From Sorex araneus (taxonomy: Eukaryota > Chordata > Mammalia > Eulipotyphla > Soricidae): a DNA stretch of 64,000 bases. Each line of letters starts with the position of its first letter. The first letter of the stretch is position 1. Made by a program: the position numbers and the translations under genes. The notes beneath the pieces are model-generated. The model had not been told where the DNA came from. It saw only the letters and a list, made by a program, of their open reading frames with translations, and ran no database searches. The stretch spans positions 138,615,262 through 138,679,261 of the forward strand of contig NC_073304.1 in NCBI RefSeq assembly GCF_027595985.1, in the 5' to 3' direction. Positions 22,521 through 32,447 of the stretch are shown piece after piece.

Positions 22521-22665
22521 AGCTTGTCTTTGATATGCAGACTTCAGGTGCTAGCCTAGCCTGTCTTTGACAGGTAGATTCCAGGTGCTAGCTTAGCTTG
22601 GTCTTTGACATGCAGATCCCAGATGCTAGCCCCCTTGCCTTGGTTATGCAAGCCCCAGGTACTTT
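22521..22665 (+). repeat. Minisatellite, about 37-bp unit, four diverged copies
   Basis: Units start at about 22521, 22558, 22595 and 22632, each with a GTCTTTGAxATGCAGA..CCAGGTGCTAGC pattern. The last copy is the most diverged. Confidence 0.75.
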
Positions 22666-22716
22666 TGTATTTCTTTCTTTCTTTTTTTTTTTTTTTGTAT
22701 TTCAGGTTTTGTACTT

Positions 22717-22837
22717 CTTTCTGAGGAAACCCACTCTCCTTCCTTCCTTCCTTCCTTCCTTCCTTCCTTCCTTCCTTCCTTCCTTCCTTCCTTCCTTCCT
22801 TCCTTCCTTCCTTCCTTCCTCCTTCCTTCCTTCCTTC

Positions 22838-22904
<67 letters not shown>

Positions 22905-22929
22905 TTCTTTCTTTCTGAGGAAACCCACT
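22717..22929. repeat. (TTCC)n-(TTTC)n microsatellite between 19-bp direct repeats
   Basis: CTTTCTGAGGAAACCCACT occurs at 22717-22735 and exactly again at 22911-22929. Between them lie about 95 bp of TTCC units followed by about 75 bp of TTTC units. The flanking identity suggests the array grew inside a duplicated segment. Confidence 0.93.
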
Positions 22930-23160
22930 TGCAGACACAAGAAAACAATGCATGTCTTACTGCCTAAATGTTCTTCCTGTAACTTCCTGTAACTTCTTTT
23001 GATGACATCACTGTATTGAGCCCTTTAAAGGTATGTACAATAGGATGATAATAAAAGGAGATCTCTCAGGACCTTTTGTCACATGATCTGAGCGAATCTG
23101 GGCCCTCCTGAAAATAATTTTTCTCCCGTTCCTTGTCTCAGCACCTCAGACTGAACGAAT
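22930..23160 (+). other. Possible LTR remnant
   Basis: CCCTTTAAAGGTATG, AATAAAAGGAGATCTCTCAGG and a following CTCCCGTTCCTTGTCTCAGC resemble an R-U5 region. The 5' part is missing or unrecognised. This is a weak call. Confidence 0.3.
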
Positions 23161-23315
23161 ACTCACACAATTTCCAGTTGTCATTGTCATAGTGGTCCTT
23201 TATCTAGTCCAACAGTCATCTCTCCTCAGCACTTGAGACCAACTGTGGACCAATCTTCGTGGCCTGTTTCTACTGTCCTTGTGTATTAGTCTCATGCTGT
23301 GTACAAACATTTCTT

Positions 23316-23497
23316 TTTTTTTTTTTTTTTTTTGGTTTTTGGGTCACACCCGGCGATGCACAGGGGTTACTCCTGGCTCTTCACTCAGGAATTACCCCTG
23401 GCGGTGCTCAGGGGACCATATGGGATGCTGGGATTAGAACCCGGGTCAGCCGCGTGCAAGGCAAACGCCCTACCCGCTGTGCTATCGCTCCAGCCCC
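23316..23497 (-). mobile_element. SINE-A, young, 15-bp TSD
   Basis: GTACAAACATTTCTT flanks it at 23301-23315 and 23498-23512. The sequence is near consensus from TTTTTGGGTCACACCC to CGCTCCAGCCCC. Confidence 0.96.
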
Positions 23498-23691
23498 GTA
23501 CAAACATTTCTTATAAATCAAATATTGAAGTTAAAAATCTGGATCTACTTAAATAAAGGAAAACCATTAAAGAGTAAGGGCAAAATACAAACTTTTTTCT
23601 TTTTCTTAAATGATCTAATATATTTGTTCAACCTATTGTAACAATATACAATTGTATATTAAGTTTTGTTTATGTTGCTTATAAGTGAAAT

Positions 23692-24496
23692 ATCTCCTGC
23701 CCCCAAACCAAGCTGTCTTCACGGCAGGGAGGGGGCGGGGGGGAGACATTGGAGGGGGTGGGCTGAGTTCCCCTCCCTGCCCCAAGCAGAGCCCTGGCAG
23801 CCGAAAATCTCCAGAATACAGCTGCAGCCATACTCAAGGTCACTCCCCACATGCTTGGACGAGCCTCACCTATGAGGCAACCAACAAAGAAACCCAAGTA
23901 TGCAGGAGCCATGGCTGAGATCTCCAAGCCTGCTCGGATCAGGGCTGGGCCTCCTCCACCCAGATCCCCAGTTTTCCAGTATCTTGGAAGTTGCACCCAC
24001 AAACTGCCCCCAGCGCTATGTAATCTCATCCACAGCCAAGATCCAGAGACTATAAAACAAAGCTCCCAGAAGAGAGCAACGCAGATCATTACAACATGCC
24101 AGTCGACCAAAAGCTTGCATTCGGTAGACTGGGAGCACCTGTAAAAGCAATTAGAGGCCGCCTAAAAGCCTCCAACCCTCTCGGAGAGCCCAGCAAGCTA
24201 CCAAGGGTATCCCACCTGCACATCAGAGCCTGGCAAGCTACCCGAGACATAATCAATATGCCAAAAACAGTAACAATAATGGGCCTCATTCCCATGACCC
24301 TGAAAGAGCCCCCAATATGGCAACATTGGGAACACCGAGTAAGGAGAGGCTGATAAAATATGCTCTTCATGTTCTTGGAGCAATCAGATGCCATTGGGCT
24401 ACACTAGCATGTCACAGGGACAAATGGAAATGTTACTGGCACCTGCTTGAACAAATCGATGAGCAACCGGATGACAGGTGACAACAGGACAGATGC
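23692..24496 (+). mobile_element. Composite retroposon C with RTE-derived 3' end
   Basis: In order it has: a GC-rich module (about 23710-24100) with CCCAAGCAGAGCCC and a TATAAAA-like box near 24050; the SINE-B core (24180-24275: GAGAGCCCAGCAAGCTACC, GAGCCTGGCAAGCTACCC, ATGCCAAAAACAGTAACA); a link absent from SINE-B (CTCATTCCCATGACCCTGAAAG); and about 90 bases nearly identical to the RTE end at 741-835 (CCATTGGGCTACACTAGCA, GGACAAATGGA). It ends in GACAGGTGACAACAGGACAG repeats. TAAGTGAAAT at 23682-23691 and 24497-24506 is a plausible TSD. It has no tRNA head and no coding capacity. Confidence 0.65.
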
Positions 24497-24506
24497 TAAG
24501 TGAAAT

Positions 24507-24723
24507 GAATGTTAGCAATAGTACAAGGGGATATGAGGACAGACTTAAGACTATTTTTATTAAAAGGCCAAAGTCAACAGAACCTGACAAGTGGTCTATA
24601 GAACCAGACAACTGGTCTAAGCTTACTATGTCAGGGAGATGCCATGCGTGAGGGAGTTCAAGGGCAGACCCTGAGACAATGGTGGAGCGAATTGGACACT
24701 CTTTGGAGAGTGTAGAGTTGGGA
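24507..24723 (+). mobile_element. Possible L1 3' UTR remnant
   Basis: GAGACAATGGTGGAGCGAATTGGACACTCTTTGG parallels 15300-15340. Upstream is AT-rich and unassigned. Confidence 0.35.
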
Positions 24724-24965
24724 CATGAAATCACTATATCACTGTATCACTGTCATCCCATTGTTCATCGATTTAACTCAAGCAGGCACCAGTAACATCT
24801 CTATTACACTAAGCCCTGAGATTTTAGCAGCCTCTCCTTACTCGTGTTTCCCAATGATTGGAGGCTCTTTCAGGGTCAGGGAAATGAGACCTATCGTTAC
24901 TGTTTTTGGCATATTGGATATGCCACAGGTAGCTTGCCAGGCTCTGCTGTGTGGGTGGGACATTA
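24724..24965 (-). mobile_element. Inverted partial copy of composite C 3' half
   Basis: It opens with TATCACTGTATCACTGTCATCC, then CATCGATTTAACTCAAGCAGG. It then carries the reverse complement of the composite C link (CCAATGATTGGAGGCTCTTTCAGGG) and TTACTGTTTTTGGCATATTGG. It is about 240 bp downstream of, and inverted relative to, the same module at about 24243-24483. Confidence 0.75.
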
Positions 24966-25135
24966 CATACATAAAATTATTTAACAGTATTATAAATCAT
25001 GGTGACTCACATAAGATTTTTTAAAGGACTTATTAGAATTTGTATTTCTTGTGAAGTGATTATTCCAAAGAGTACTTAAAATAGTAGTAAATGTACTTTG
25101 GAAACTCTAGAACAACTTCTAAAAAGAGAGTAAGA

Positions 25136-25286
25136 GGGGCCAAGGAGATAGTGTAGGGGGTAGGGCTTTGTCTTGCATGTGGCTGACCCAGGTTCCATCC
25201 TCAACATCCTGTATGGTTCCATGAGCACCACCAGGTAATTCCTGAGTGTGCATCGCTGGGTGTGGCCCTAGAACAACAACAACACA
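25136..25286 (+). mobile_element. Old SINE-A with 9-bp TSD
   Basis: AGAGTAAGA at 25127-25135 and 25287-25295 flanks a diverged copy (GGGGCCAAGGAGATAGTGTAG through GCTGGGTGTGGCCC) with an (AAC)n tail. Confidence 0.8.
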
Positions 25287-25295
25287 AGAGTAAGA

Positions 25296-26960
25296 AAAGT
25301 ATGGAAGACAAACTAACCCCACTCCCTTGAGAACAAGGTGAACCATCTTTGACCCTGGTGCCCAAAATGTGAACTCCTTTGACAGATAAGATGGAAGCTT
25401 GTTTGCATGAAAGAAAAGCAGGATGTGTGCAAGTGAGCTTGGCAGATAAGCAGGATGCATGATGCAAGTAGATCAATAAAGGTAGCCTACTGCTTATTTT
25501 TTAGCCCCTACATCAATTAATCAGTTGTTTAACTATTGTCTAAGTACTCTGTTTTGACTATTCTCTAAATTTGATGTTTTGATGTTTGTTTTACTATTGT
25601 TTAATTGTCTTACCTTTGGGTTTTTTTTTTGTTTCTATATTAATGAATTTTTTTTACTTATTCTACTAATAGTCTTATGTTGTAATCAATAGATTGCTTT
25701 GCTACCACTTATCTTTAGCTTCTGTATCCAGCTGGCTTGCTCACTTAGAGTGAGAATGGGAGGTGAACTGAGTCCCATAAAAAGTTCAGGAAGACAGTAT
25801 GGGGAGCTGCTCTCCTGCTCAAATTCTGGGCACAGAGAGAACAGTCACTGATCAGCTAATCAAGAATTCCTGGTTAAAACTTGGCCAAGTTCTCCCTGCT
25901 CCCTCTGCTTATAACAAAAAGAAGTACTTTCCAGAGGCCACTGGAATCAAAGAGAACTTTGGTGAGTTTCCACTCAACAATTGTCCAGCTGGTCTGTCAA
26001 AGAAGGTGTCAGGCTACACTCAAGACCACTTGATTTGCACAGCCTGGGCACTTGTCCCTGCCACCCTGGAGCCTAAGAAATCAGAGAGCCATGGAATTTG
26101 AGTCAGAATAAGATTTTGCCTTTTAGGGTAGAAAGAGAGGGGACGTGACATAACCGAATTCAGATCCAGGTTCTTTGTCTTCCTGGGAGAAAGAATTCAA
26201 GGACAAGGTAAAGTAGAAGGTGAAAATATTTAAATGCTTGACTAAGGGTGGAGGAGAAGAGTTGGTGGGCTGCTGGATTTGAGTAGATATTTTATAGCGG
26301 CACTTAAGACACACACATATTCACAAAAGAGCTGGGCTAGTGTAGTATGATCTGAGCAGTGCTGGGGTTGTGAAAGTGTATTGGGATTACAGGCTTATTC
26401 ATGTCTTACACAACAAGGAGGTATGTGAGTTAATATATATTTCAGCCTTAATGAAGGGGTAAGGTGAAATCAGGGTCAGGGGTTTGTGTTAAGCATGCAT
26501 CAGCCACCGGTTGGGACTAGTTCTTCTGAGTTCCTTTGTTATCAAAAGTTGGTAACCACAAAAATGTTGGTTTCCATCTCAGTAATTTTCTACAGTGCCT
26601 CTCTTACCTCAGAAGTATGATAGGCTAAGGAAAGAAAGTGAGTGGAATCCTATAAAACACTCAGTTAAAACCACAAAAGGCAGAGAAAGGAAAAGACAGA
26701 AATAGGAACAAATAATAAGCACAAAATTAGAAATCAGTAATGAAATTTGAAGGCATTAATTTGTCATAGCAATAGTAATTGTGTATATCAAAGATAAAAA
26801 TGTATTAATTAAAGATTTTCAGGAGGTTAGCTTGACACAAGTGGTGGTGGGGGAGGACAGTTAAGATAGAGAAGGGACCACTATGACAAGGATAGTTGGA
26901 AAGGATCACTCCAGATAAGAACTCAGTGCTGAAAGACCGTAAAGGGACAAACCTGATAAC
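25296..26960. other. Long stretch without recognised gene or repeat
   Basis: It contains a 100-codon forward frame at 25799-26101 without any recognisable domain, and an AATAAAGG at about 25473 following GATGCAAGTAGATC. Some of it may be old LTR sequence. I cannot support a specific call. Confidence 0.35.
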
Positions 26961-27337
26961 CTTTTACTATGTATATTGAAACCATAATGCCCAAAAGGAA
27001 AGAGAGAAAGCAAGAGAGAGAGACAGAGACAGAGACAGAGACAGAGAGACAGAGAGAGAGGAAGGGAGGGAGGAAGGAAGGAAAGAAGGAGGGAAGGAAG
27101 GAAGGAAGGAAGGAAGGAAGGAAGGAAGGAAGGAAGGAAGGAAGGAAGGAAGGAAGGAAGGAAGGAAGGAAGGAAGGAAGGAAGGAAGGACAAGAGAGAG
27201 AAGAGAAGAGAGAAGAAGAAAAGTGCCATAGAGAAAAGCTGGGGGGAGGGAAATTAGAGACATTTGTTGTAGGAAATGCACACTGTGAGGGGGCAGGTGT
27301 TGGAACATTGTATGACTAAACCCAATTATGAACAACA
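26961..27337 (+). mobile_element. Z-type L1-like 3' end, expanded and truncated
   Basis: CATAATGCCCAAAAGGAAAG, then GA, GACA and GGAA repeats, then GCACACTGTGAGGGGGCAGGTGTTGGAACATTGTATGACTAAACCC. It stops abruptly without a poly-A where composite C begins. Confidence 0.65.
27057..27189. repeat. (GGAA)n microsatellite
   Basis: About 130 bp of AAGG/GGAA units follow a (GACA)n run at about 27021-27050. The Pro/Ser/Leu and Lys/Glu/Gly frames across it are repeat artefacts. Confidence 0.96.
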
Positions 27338-27800
27338 CACGCTTGGCTGTCTTCCCCGGGTCCCCTCGGAGGGGATGGGCTCCAGCTTCCCTCCCCACCC
27401 CAAGCAGAGCTCCCGGTGGCCAAAGACCATTGGAACCTAGCCACAGCCATGCTCAAGGCCCCTCTCCACATGTTCAGACAAGCCTCACGCATGAAGGTAT
27501 GGGCAGAGGAACCCAGGTGTGTGTGATCCCATCAACGGCCAACATCCAGAGACTTAAAAGCAAGCTTCCAGAAGCGATATCTTATAACCTACTTCTTCAT
27601 CTGGGAGAAACTAACAAGTTATTGAGAGTTTCCTGCCCACATGGGACAGCCTTGAAAGCTTCCCTTGATGTATTCATATGCTAAAACCAGTAACAAGCTG
27701 GATCTCATTCCCCTGACCCTGAGAGAGCCTCCAATGCGGCATCATTGGGAAGGCCGATTAGAGAGAGGCTTCTAAAATCTCAGGGATAGGACAAATGGAG
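27338..27800 (+). mobile_element. Second composite C copy, 3'-truncated
   Basis: It has the same module order as 23692-24496: GC-rich module with CCCAAGCAGAGCTCCC, then TTATTGAGAGTTTCCTGCCC, ATGCTAAAACCAGTAACAAG, CTCATTCCCCTGACCCTGAGAGAGCC, and AGGACAAATGGAGAT. It ends there, before the rest of the RTE end, and abuts an L1 fragment. Confidence 0.65.
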
Positions 27801-28420
27801 ATTTTGGCTATTGTGAACAGTGCTTCAATGAACATATAGGTACAGATTTCATTTCTACTGTGCTCTTCGCATCCTCGGGATATATTCCTAGAAGTGGTAT
27901 TGCAGGGTCATATGGAAGTTCAATTTCTAGTTTTTGAAGGACTGTCCATATTGTTTTCCAGAAAGGCTGGACCAGTTGGCATTCCCACCAACAGTGAAGG
28001 AGCGTCCCTTTGTCCCCACATCCATGCCAGCACTGGTTGCTTTTGTTCTTTTGAATGTGTGCCAGTCTCTGGTGTGAGATGATATCTCATTGTTGTTTTG
28101 ATTTGCATCTCCCTGATGACTAGCGATGTGGAGAATTTTTTTTTTTTTGCTTTTTTTTTTTTGGGTCACACCTGGCAATGCACAGGGGTCACTCCTGGCT
28201 CATGCACTCAGGAAGTACCCCTGGCGGTGCTCTGGGGAGCATATGGGATGCTGGGATTCGAACCCGGGTCGGCCGCATGCAAGGCCGCACGCCCTACCTG
28301 CTGTGCTATTGCTCCAGCCCCGATGTGGAGCATTTTTTTTATGTGCCTTTTGGATTTGCCTATTTCTTATAAATTTTAAAATGTATAAACATATAATTAT
28401 TCATACTGATATAGCGGGGG
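27801..28420 (-). mobile_element. L1 ORF2 fragment, antisense, interrupted by SINE-A
   Basis: TTTGGCTATTGTGAACAGTGC through TTTGATTTGCATCTCCCTGATGAC parallels 13723-14045 of the young L1. It is more diverged, and frames are broken. The SINE at 28134-28320 splits it. Confidence 0.82.
28134..28320 (-). mobile_element. SINE-A with 10-bp TSD, nested in L1
   Basis: CGATGTGGAG lies at 28124-28133 and 28321-28330. Near-consensus SINE-A on the minus strand, so it postdates the L1 fragment. Confidence 0.94.
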
Positions 28421-28424
28421 GTCT

Positions 28425-28672
28425 GTAGCAATAGCACAGCGGTAGGGCATTTGCCTTGCATGCAGTCGACCTGGGTTCGATTCTTCCACCCCTCTCAGAG
28501 AGCCTGGCAAGCTACTGAGAGTATTTCGACGCCACGGCAAAGCCTGGCAAGCTACCCGTGGTGTATTCGATATGCCAAAAACAGTAACAATCTCCAAAAA
28601 AAAAAAAAGGAGAAGTTACTGGTGCCCGCTCAAGCAACGGGATGACAGTGATACAATGATACCGTGATATAG
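28425..28672 (+). mobile_element. SINE-B with internal A-run
   Basis: Head AGCAATAGCACAGCGGTAGGG, core GAGAGCCTGGCAAGCTACTG and ATGCCAAAAACAGTAACAAT, then an unusual A12 run (28587-28598) before the RTE-like end. The tail is GACAGTGATACAATGATACCGTGATATAG. Confidence 0.9.
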
Positions 28673-29420
28673 TGGGAGTTAAAGTGTGGAGCACCAGATC
28701 AGTTTAAATCTCAGCCCATGGAATAGATAGCCAACCAGACGTAAATGGGATGGCCAGAGGTGGGATTTGGCAGCAGATAAAAGGAAGCCCCCAGCCCATC
28801 TCAGCTCTCTAGCTCCTTCCCCCAAGCTCTCTTTGTCTCTCTCCTCTCCCTGGATCAGAGCACAGACACAGGGCACAATAGAGGTGGACCACTCAGGGCC
28901 AGACAGAGGCAAGTATAGGCGGGGCTCGGATGCCCAGGATGCTCAGGGACAGGTGGGGCTCGGATGGAGGTAGTCAAGGACTCACGCCCACACTCATGAG
29001 ACCATGGATGGAGAGTGGGAAAACCTGAACTAGGTGACAGGAACTGCTGGGGTACAGCTGGAAAGCCCAGTATGAGTCATAACATAGGGGTCTTGCCTGC
29101 CAGGGCAGCTGTGACTGGAAGTGGGGGAAAGCATCCACTGGATAGAGAGCAGTGTCGCACAGGACCTGGCCATCATTCATGGGAGTCGAGTAGACAGTGT
29201 GGGACAGGACAGGGAAGTCGTTCACTGGGCCAGGCAGCACCAGGGACAGGATGAGGTCATCGTCCACAGTTAGAGGCCTGGACATCCTGGGAGGGACCTG
29301 GAACCATCTACCATTTCTATACAATTAACTAACTTTCAATCTTCCGAGTTTTGTTTTGCAACTCTTTCATGTTGTTCTCAAGAACCTACCCAACTCAGGA
29401 AAACCTACTTTTGCGCTAAT
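28673..29420 (+). mobile_element. Candidate LTR, copy 1
   Basis: It aligns through its length with 32182-33870: GTGGAGCACCAGATCAGTTTAAATCTCAGCCCATGGAA, a TATA-like GCAGATAAAAGGAAG (about 28770), CATTCATGGGAGTCGAGTAGAC, CTGGGAGGGACC, ACAATTAACTAAC, and a GAGTTTTG..CAACTCTTTCAT U5-like end. The two copies differ substantially, so they are probably separate solo LTRs and not the two ends of one provirus. Confidence 0.55.
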
Positions 29421-29736
29421 GATACCACTGAATTCTAAAATTTATATGCTTGTAAAAAAAAGAAAAATATAGATTATGAAAATACATCTTTTATCAACTT
29501 TGGTTTATAATTTTGTGAAATTTTAGACTGACTTTATCTGTGTGTGTGTTGGTGGTGACATCATATATTAAAAGAAGCAGAAGCAGCTAGAATGATTCCA
29601 GACTGAACAGACTTCTAAATGAGGGAAAGTGATTTAATGAAATCTGTGTCTGATTTATCCCTTAAAGTTCCTGTGGCAAGAGAGAATCAAGAGTTAAGGT
29701 ATTTGCATCAAAAAAGCTCTGTAACTATATCTCAAT
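29421..29736. other. AT-rich spacer
   Basis: Nothing is recognised. Confidence 0.4.
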
Positions 29737-29802
29737 GTACCACCACTGTACCACTGTCATCCCGTTGCTCATTGATTTGCTTGAGTGGGCACCATTGTGA
29801 CA
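29737..29802 (-). mobile_element. SINE-B 3' end fragment
   Basis: GTACCACTGTCATCCCGTTGC, then TCATTGATTTGCTTGAGTGGGCACCA. Only the RTE-like end is present, so this is an extreme 5' truncation. Confidence 0.75.
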
Positions 29803-29892
29803 GTGATTTAAAAAAGTAATATCATCATCATGACATTACTTTTTTTCCCTTTTTTACTTAAAAAAGGTAATAATGAAAAAAAAATAAAATTA

Positions 29893-30066
29893 GGGTCTGG
29901 AGCAATAGCACTGCAGGTAGGGCATTTGCCTTGCACACGGCTAATCCGGGTTGGATTCCCAGCAACCCATATAGTCACCCAAGCACCACTAGGAGTAATT
30001 CCTAAGTGCAGGACCAGGAGTAACCCCTGAGCATCATGGATGTGATCCAAAAAGAAAAAGAAAAAA
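29893..30066 (+). mobile_element. SINE-A
   Basis: GGGTCTGGAGCAATAGCACTGCAGG through GGATGTGATCCAAAAAG plus an A/G-rich tail. B box GGTTGGATTCC. Moderately diverged. Confidence 0.88.
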
Positions 30067-30087
30067 ATTAAATTAACATTTTGAATT

Positions 30088-30165
30088 AAAAAAAAAGTAA
30101 TGTGGAATTCATGCCCAATTCAACTTAATCGATGGCTGAATAAATAGCAGTACTCCTACATTAAA
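30088..30165 (+). mobile_element. Z-type terminal fragment
   Basis: TAATGTGGAATTCATGCCC, TTAATCGATGGCTGAATAAATAGCAGTACTCCTACATTAAA is the terminal ~75 bases of the 4426-4763 element. Confidence 0.7.
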
Positions 30166-30171
30166 TAATAA

Positions 30172-30485
30172 AAGGTGTTTGCCTCACATGCATTGAACTC
30201 CAGTTCCATCTCCTGCAGCATATATGATCCACTGAGCACCTCCAGGAATGACCCCCAAGTACAGGAATGACCCTTAAGCACAGCCAGGTACAAGTGATCC
30301 CTCAGCTTTGAGTCACAAGTAAGCCCTGTGTAGCACAAAGGATGGCCTCAGAACAAAACAAACAAGGGTGAAAATAGGGAACTGAGATAGTATGGTAATT
30401 AGGTACATTCCTGGGTTCAACTCCCTGGAGGCACCCAGCACCTCCAGGGTTACCCAGGCAATCCCTGAAAACAAAGCCAGAGCAG
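30172..30485 (+). mobile_element. Two degenerate SINE-A-like copies in tandem
   Basis: 30172-30362 (CACATGCATTGAACTCC, CACTGAGCACCTCCAGGAATGACCC) and 30366-30485 (GGGAACTGAGATAGTATGG, GGTTCAACTCCCTGG) each follow the SINE-A order with heavy decay. Confidence 0.5.
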
Positions 30486-30659
30486 CATTGAATCCTCTGG
30501 CCTTTGAACTGCTGTCCCAGTTGGCTGAGAATCACCAATGCTCCCCATGCTTCATGTCCCATGAATATGACTTGGGAGGATCCCTTCAAAAAAAGACTAT
30601 TGGAAAAAAGAGGGGCGTGATGATAAAGAGATCAGTTCTTTGTGAAGACCTAACAATTC

Positions 30660-30850
30660 TTTTCTTTTTCCTTTTTTCTTTCTCTTTTTGGAGAGGGGCC
30701 ACAAACAGCAGTGGTCAGGGCTTATTCCTGGCTCTAAGCTCAGGGATCACTCATGGTGGGCCCAGGGGACCATATGGAATGTCAGGGATAGAACCTGGGT
30801 TGGCAGAGTGCAAGGCAATTGCCCTACCTGCTGTACTATCTCTCTGTACC
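30660..30850 (-). mobile_element. SINE-A, moderately diverged
   Basis: CCACAAACAGCAGTGGTCAGGGC, GGGGACCATATGGAATGTCAGGGATAGAACC and CTGCTGTACTATCTCTCTG, with a CTTTTT-rich tail on the left. Confidence 0.8.
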
Positions 30851-31043
30851 GAAAAATTCTTAACTTGTATGCACCTAAGACCAATGTCACACATGTGAGA
30901 CTAAGACAGATGTGAAGAGAAAAGGATGAACCCATTATAAGAGTTGGATATTCAGCTCTTAAATAGACAGATCCAGCAGGAAGAAAACCAGAAAGCAAAC
31001 CAAAGGATCACACATATATAGCACAAGACCAAAATCAACGCAC

Positions 31044-31045
<2 letters not shown>

Positions 31046-31087
<42 letters not shown>
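31046..31087. repeat. (AC)n microsatellite
   Basis: About 21 uninterrupted AC units. Confidence 0.97.
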
Positions 31088-31091
<4 letters not shown>

Positions 31092-31176
31092 CTTAGTAAA
31101 GTCATTTGCCAAAGTGATAAATACTATAAAGATGGAGAGCAGGGAGGCTCAGGAGAGTCTTTTGTTATATGACCTG

Positions 31177-31449
31177 AATTTTTTTTTTCATCAGGGATGC
31201 TGCAGCCACACCTTGTAGTACTCAGCTATCAGGATTAGGGTGTCAGCCATTTGCAAGGAAAATGAAGGCCCTACTATCACTCTGGCCCCTGTTTAGCTTT
31301 AGCTCTTTTATCATGAGAACATACTTATGTCCTTTATTTGTTCCCTTTTTCTTGGACCCACTACTTGTGGTCAGAGCCTGCTTCTGGGCCGAACCTTGGT
31401 CAGCAGCATGCAAGGCAAGTGCCTTATCCACTGTACTATCTGTCCACCC
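31177..31449 (-). mobile_element. Decayed SINE-A-like sequence
   Basis: Two parts (31177-31290 and 31355-31449) show TTTTTTTTCATCAGG..GCCACACC and GCATGCAAGGCAAGTGCCTTATCCACTGTACTATCTGTCC. They may be two overlapping old copies. Confidence 0.5.
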
Positions 31450-31689
31450 CATTCATGTCTTACGAATGGCTAAAGTTTAATCTTAAAAAGACCTCAGAAA
31501 TAAATGAGTAGAGGTTGGGGAACAAGTGAATTTAAGGGAAAGAAGGGAAGAAATGGAAATAGGTTTTTTTTCTCTAGTGTGTATGGGTTGTATATATAGG
31601 GTTATGTCTTTTTTGCAAAAAACAAACAAACAAACAAACAAACTTTCCTCATGCTTATGAACATACTCCTCTCTTTAAAATCTTGATCA

Positions 31690-31918
31690 ATTACTGTATT
31701 ACTGTCATCCCATTGCTCATTGATTCGCTAGAGCAGGCACCAGTCTCCATTGTGAGGCTTCTTGTTACTGTTTTTGGCATATTGAATACACTATGGTATC
31801 TTTGCCAGGCAAGATACTCTTGGTAGCTTGCCGGGCTCTCCAAGAGGGACAGAGGAATCGAACCCGGGTTGGCCGCATGCAAGGCAAATGCCCTACCTGC
31901 TGTGCTATCGATCCTGTT
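31690..31918 (-). mobile_element. SINE-B, internally shortened
   Basis: ATTACTGTATTACTGTCATCC tail, TCATTGATTCGCTAGAGCAGGCACCAG, TTACTGTTTTTGGCATATTG, and a head ending CTGCTGTGCTATCG. Small deletions are present around CACCAGTCTCC. Confidence 0.9.
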
Positions 31919-31946
31919 ATACTCCCCTACCACATTAACAGCTTTA

Positions 31947-32133
31947 TTTATTTATTATTATTATTTTTTGCTTTTTGGGTCACACCCAGCGATGCTCAGG
32001 GGTTACTCCTGGCTTTGCACTCAGGAATTACTCCTGGCAGTGCTTGGGGGACCATATGGGATGCCGGGGATCGAACCCAGGTCGGCCGCGTGCAAGGCAA
32101 ACGCCCTACCTGCTGTGCTATCGCTCCAGTCCC
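31947..32133 (-). mobile_element. SINE-A, young, 18-bp TSD
   Basis: ACCACATTAACAGCTTTA at 31929-31946 and 32134-32151 is a perfect duplication. The body is near consensus, with a TTTA/TTA-rich tail. Confidence 0.96.
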
Positions 32134-32228
32134 ACCACATTAACAGCTTTAAGTAAAAGTGCCTGTATACCCATGATACAGTGGGACTGGAAGGGTGGAG
32201 TGCCAAGTGAATTTAGTCGGTCACTTTA

Positions 32229-32250
32229 CTTATTTATTTTATTTATTTTT
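32229..32250 (-). mobile_element. Tail-only retroinsertion remnant
   Basis: A 22-base T-rich tract lies between TAGTCGGTCACTTTA (32214-32228) and TAGTCAGTCACTTTA (32251-32265). It has the form of a SINE A-tail with no body between two copies of a target site. Confidence 0.6.
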
Positions 32251-32265
32251 TAGTCAGTCACTTTA

Positions 32266-32447
32266 TTTATTTATTTTTTTTTTGCTTTTTGGGTCACACC
32301 TGGCGATGCACAGGGGTTACTCCTGGTTTTGCACTCAGGAATTACCCCTGTCCGTGCTCAGGGGACCATATGGGATGCTGGGATTTGAACCCGGGTCGGC
32401 CGCGTGCAAGGCAAACGCCCTACCCGCTGTGCTATCTCTCCAGCCCC
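32266..32447 (-). mobile_element. SINE-A, young, 15-bp TSD
   Basis: TAGTCAGTCACTTTA at 32251-32265 and 32448-32462 is exact. The body is near consensus. It sits inside candidate LTR copy 2. Confidence 0.96.

Noticed and set aside
25799-26101. 100-codon frame
   Set aside because: No recognisable domain, splice context or initiation context. It could be chance or an old LTR.
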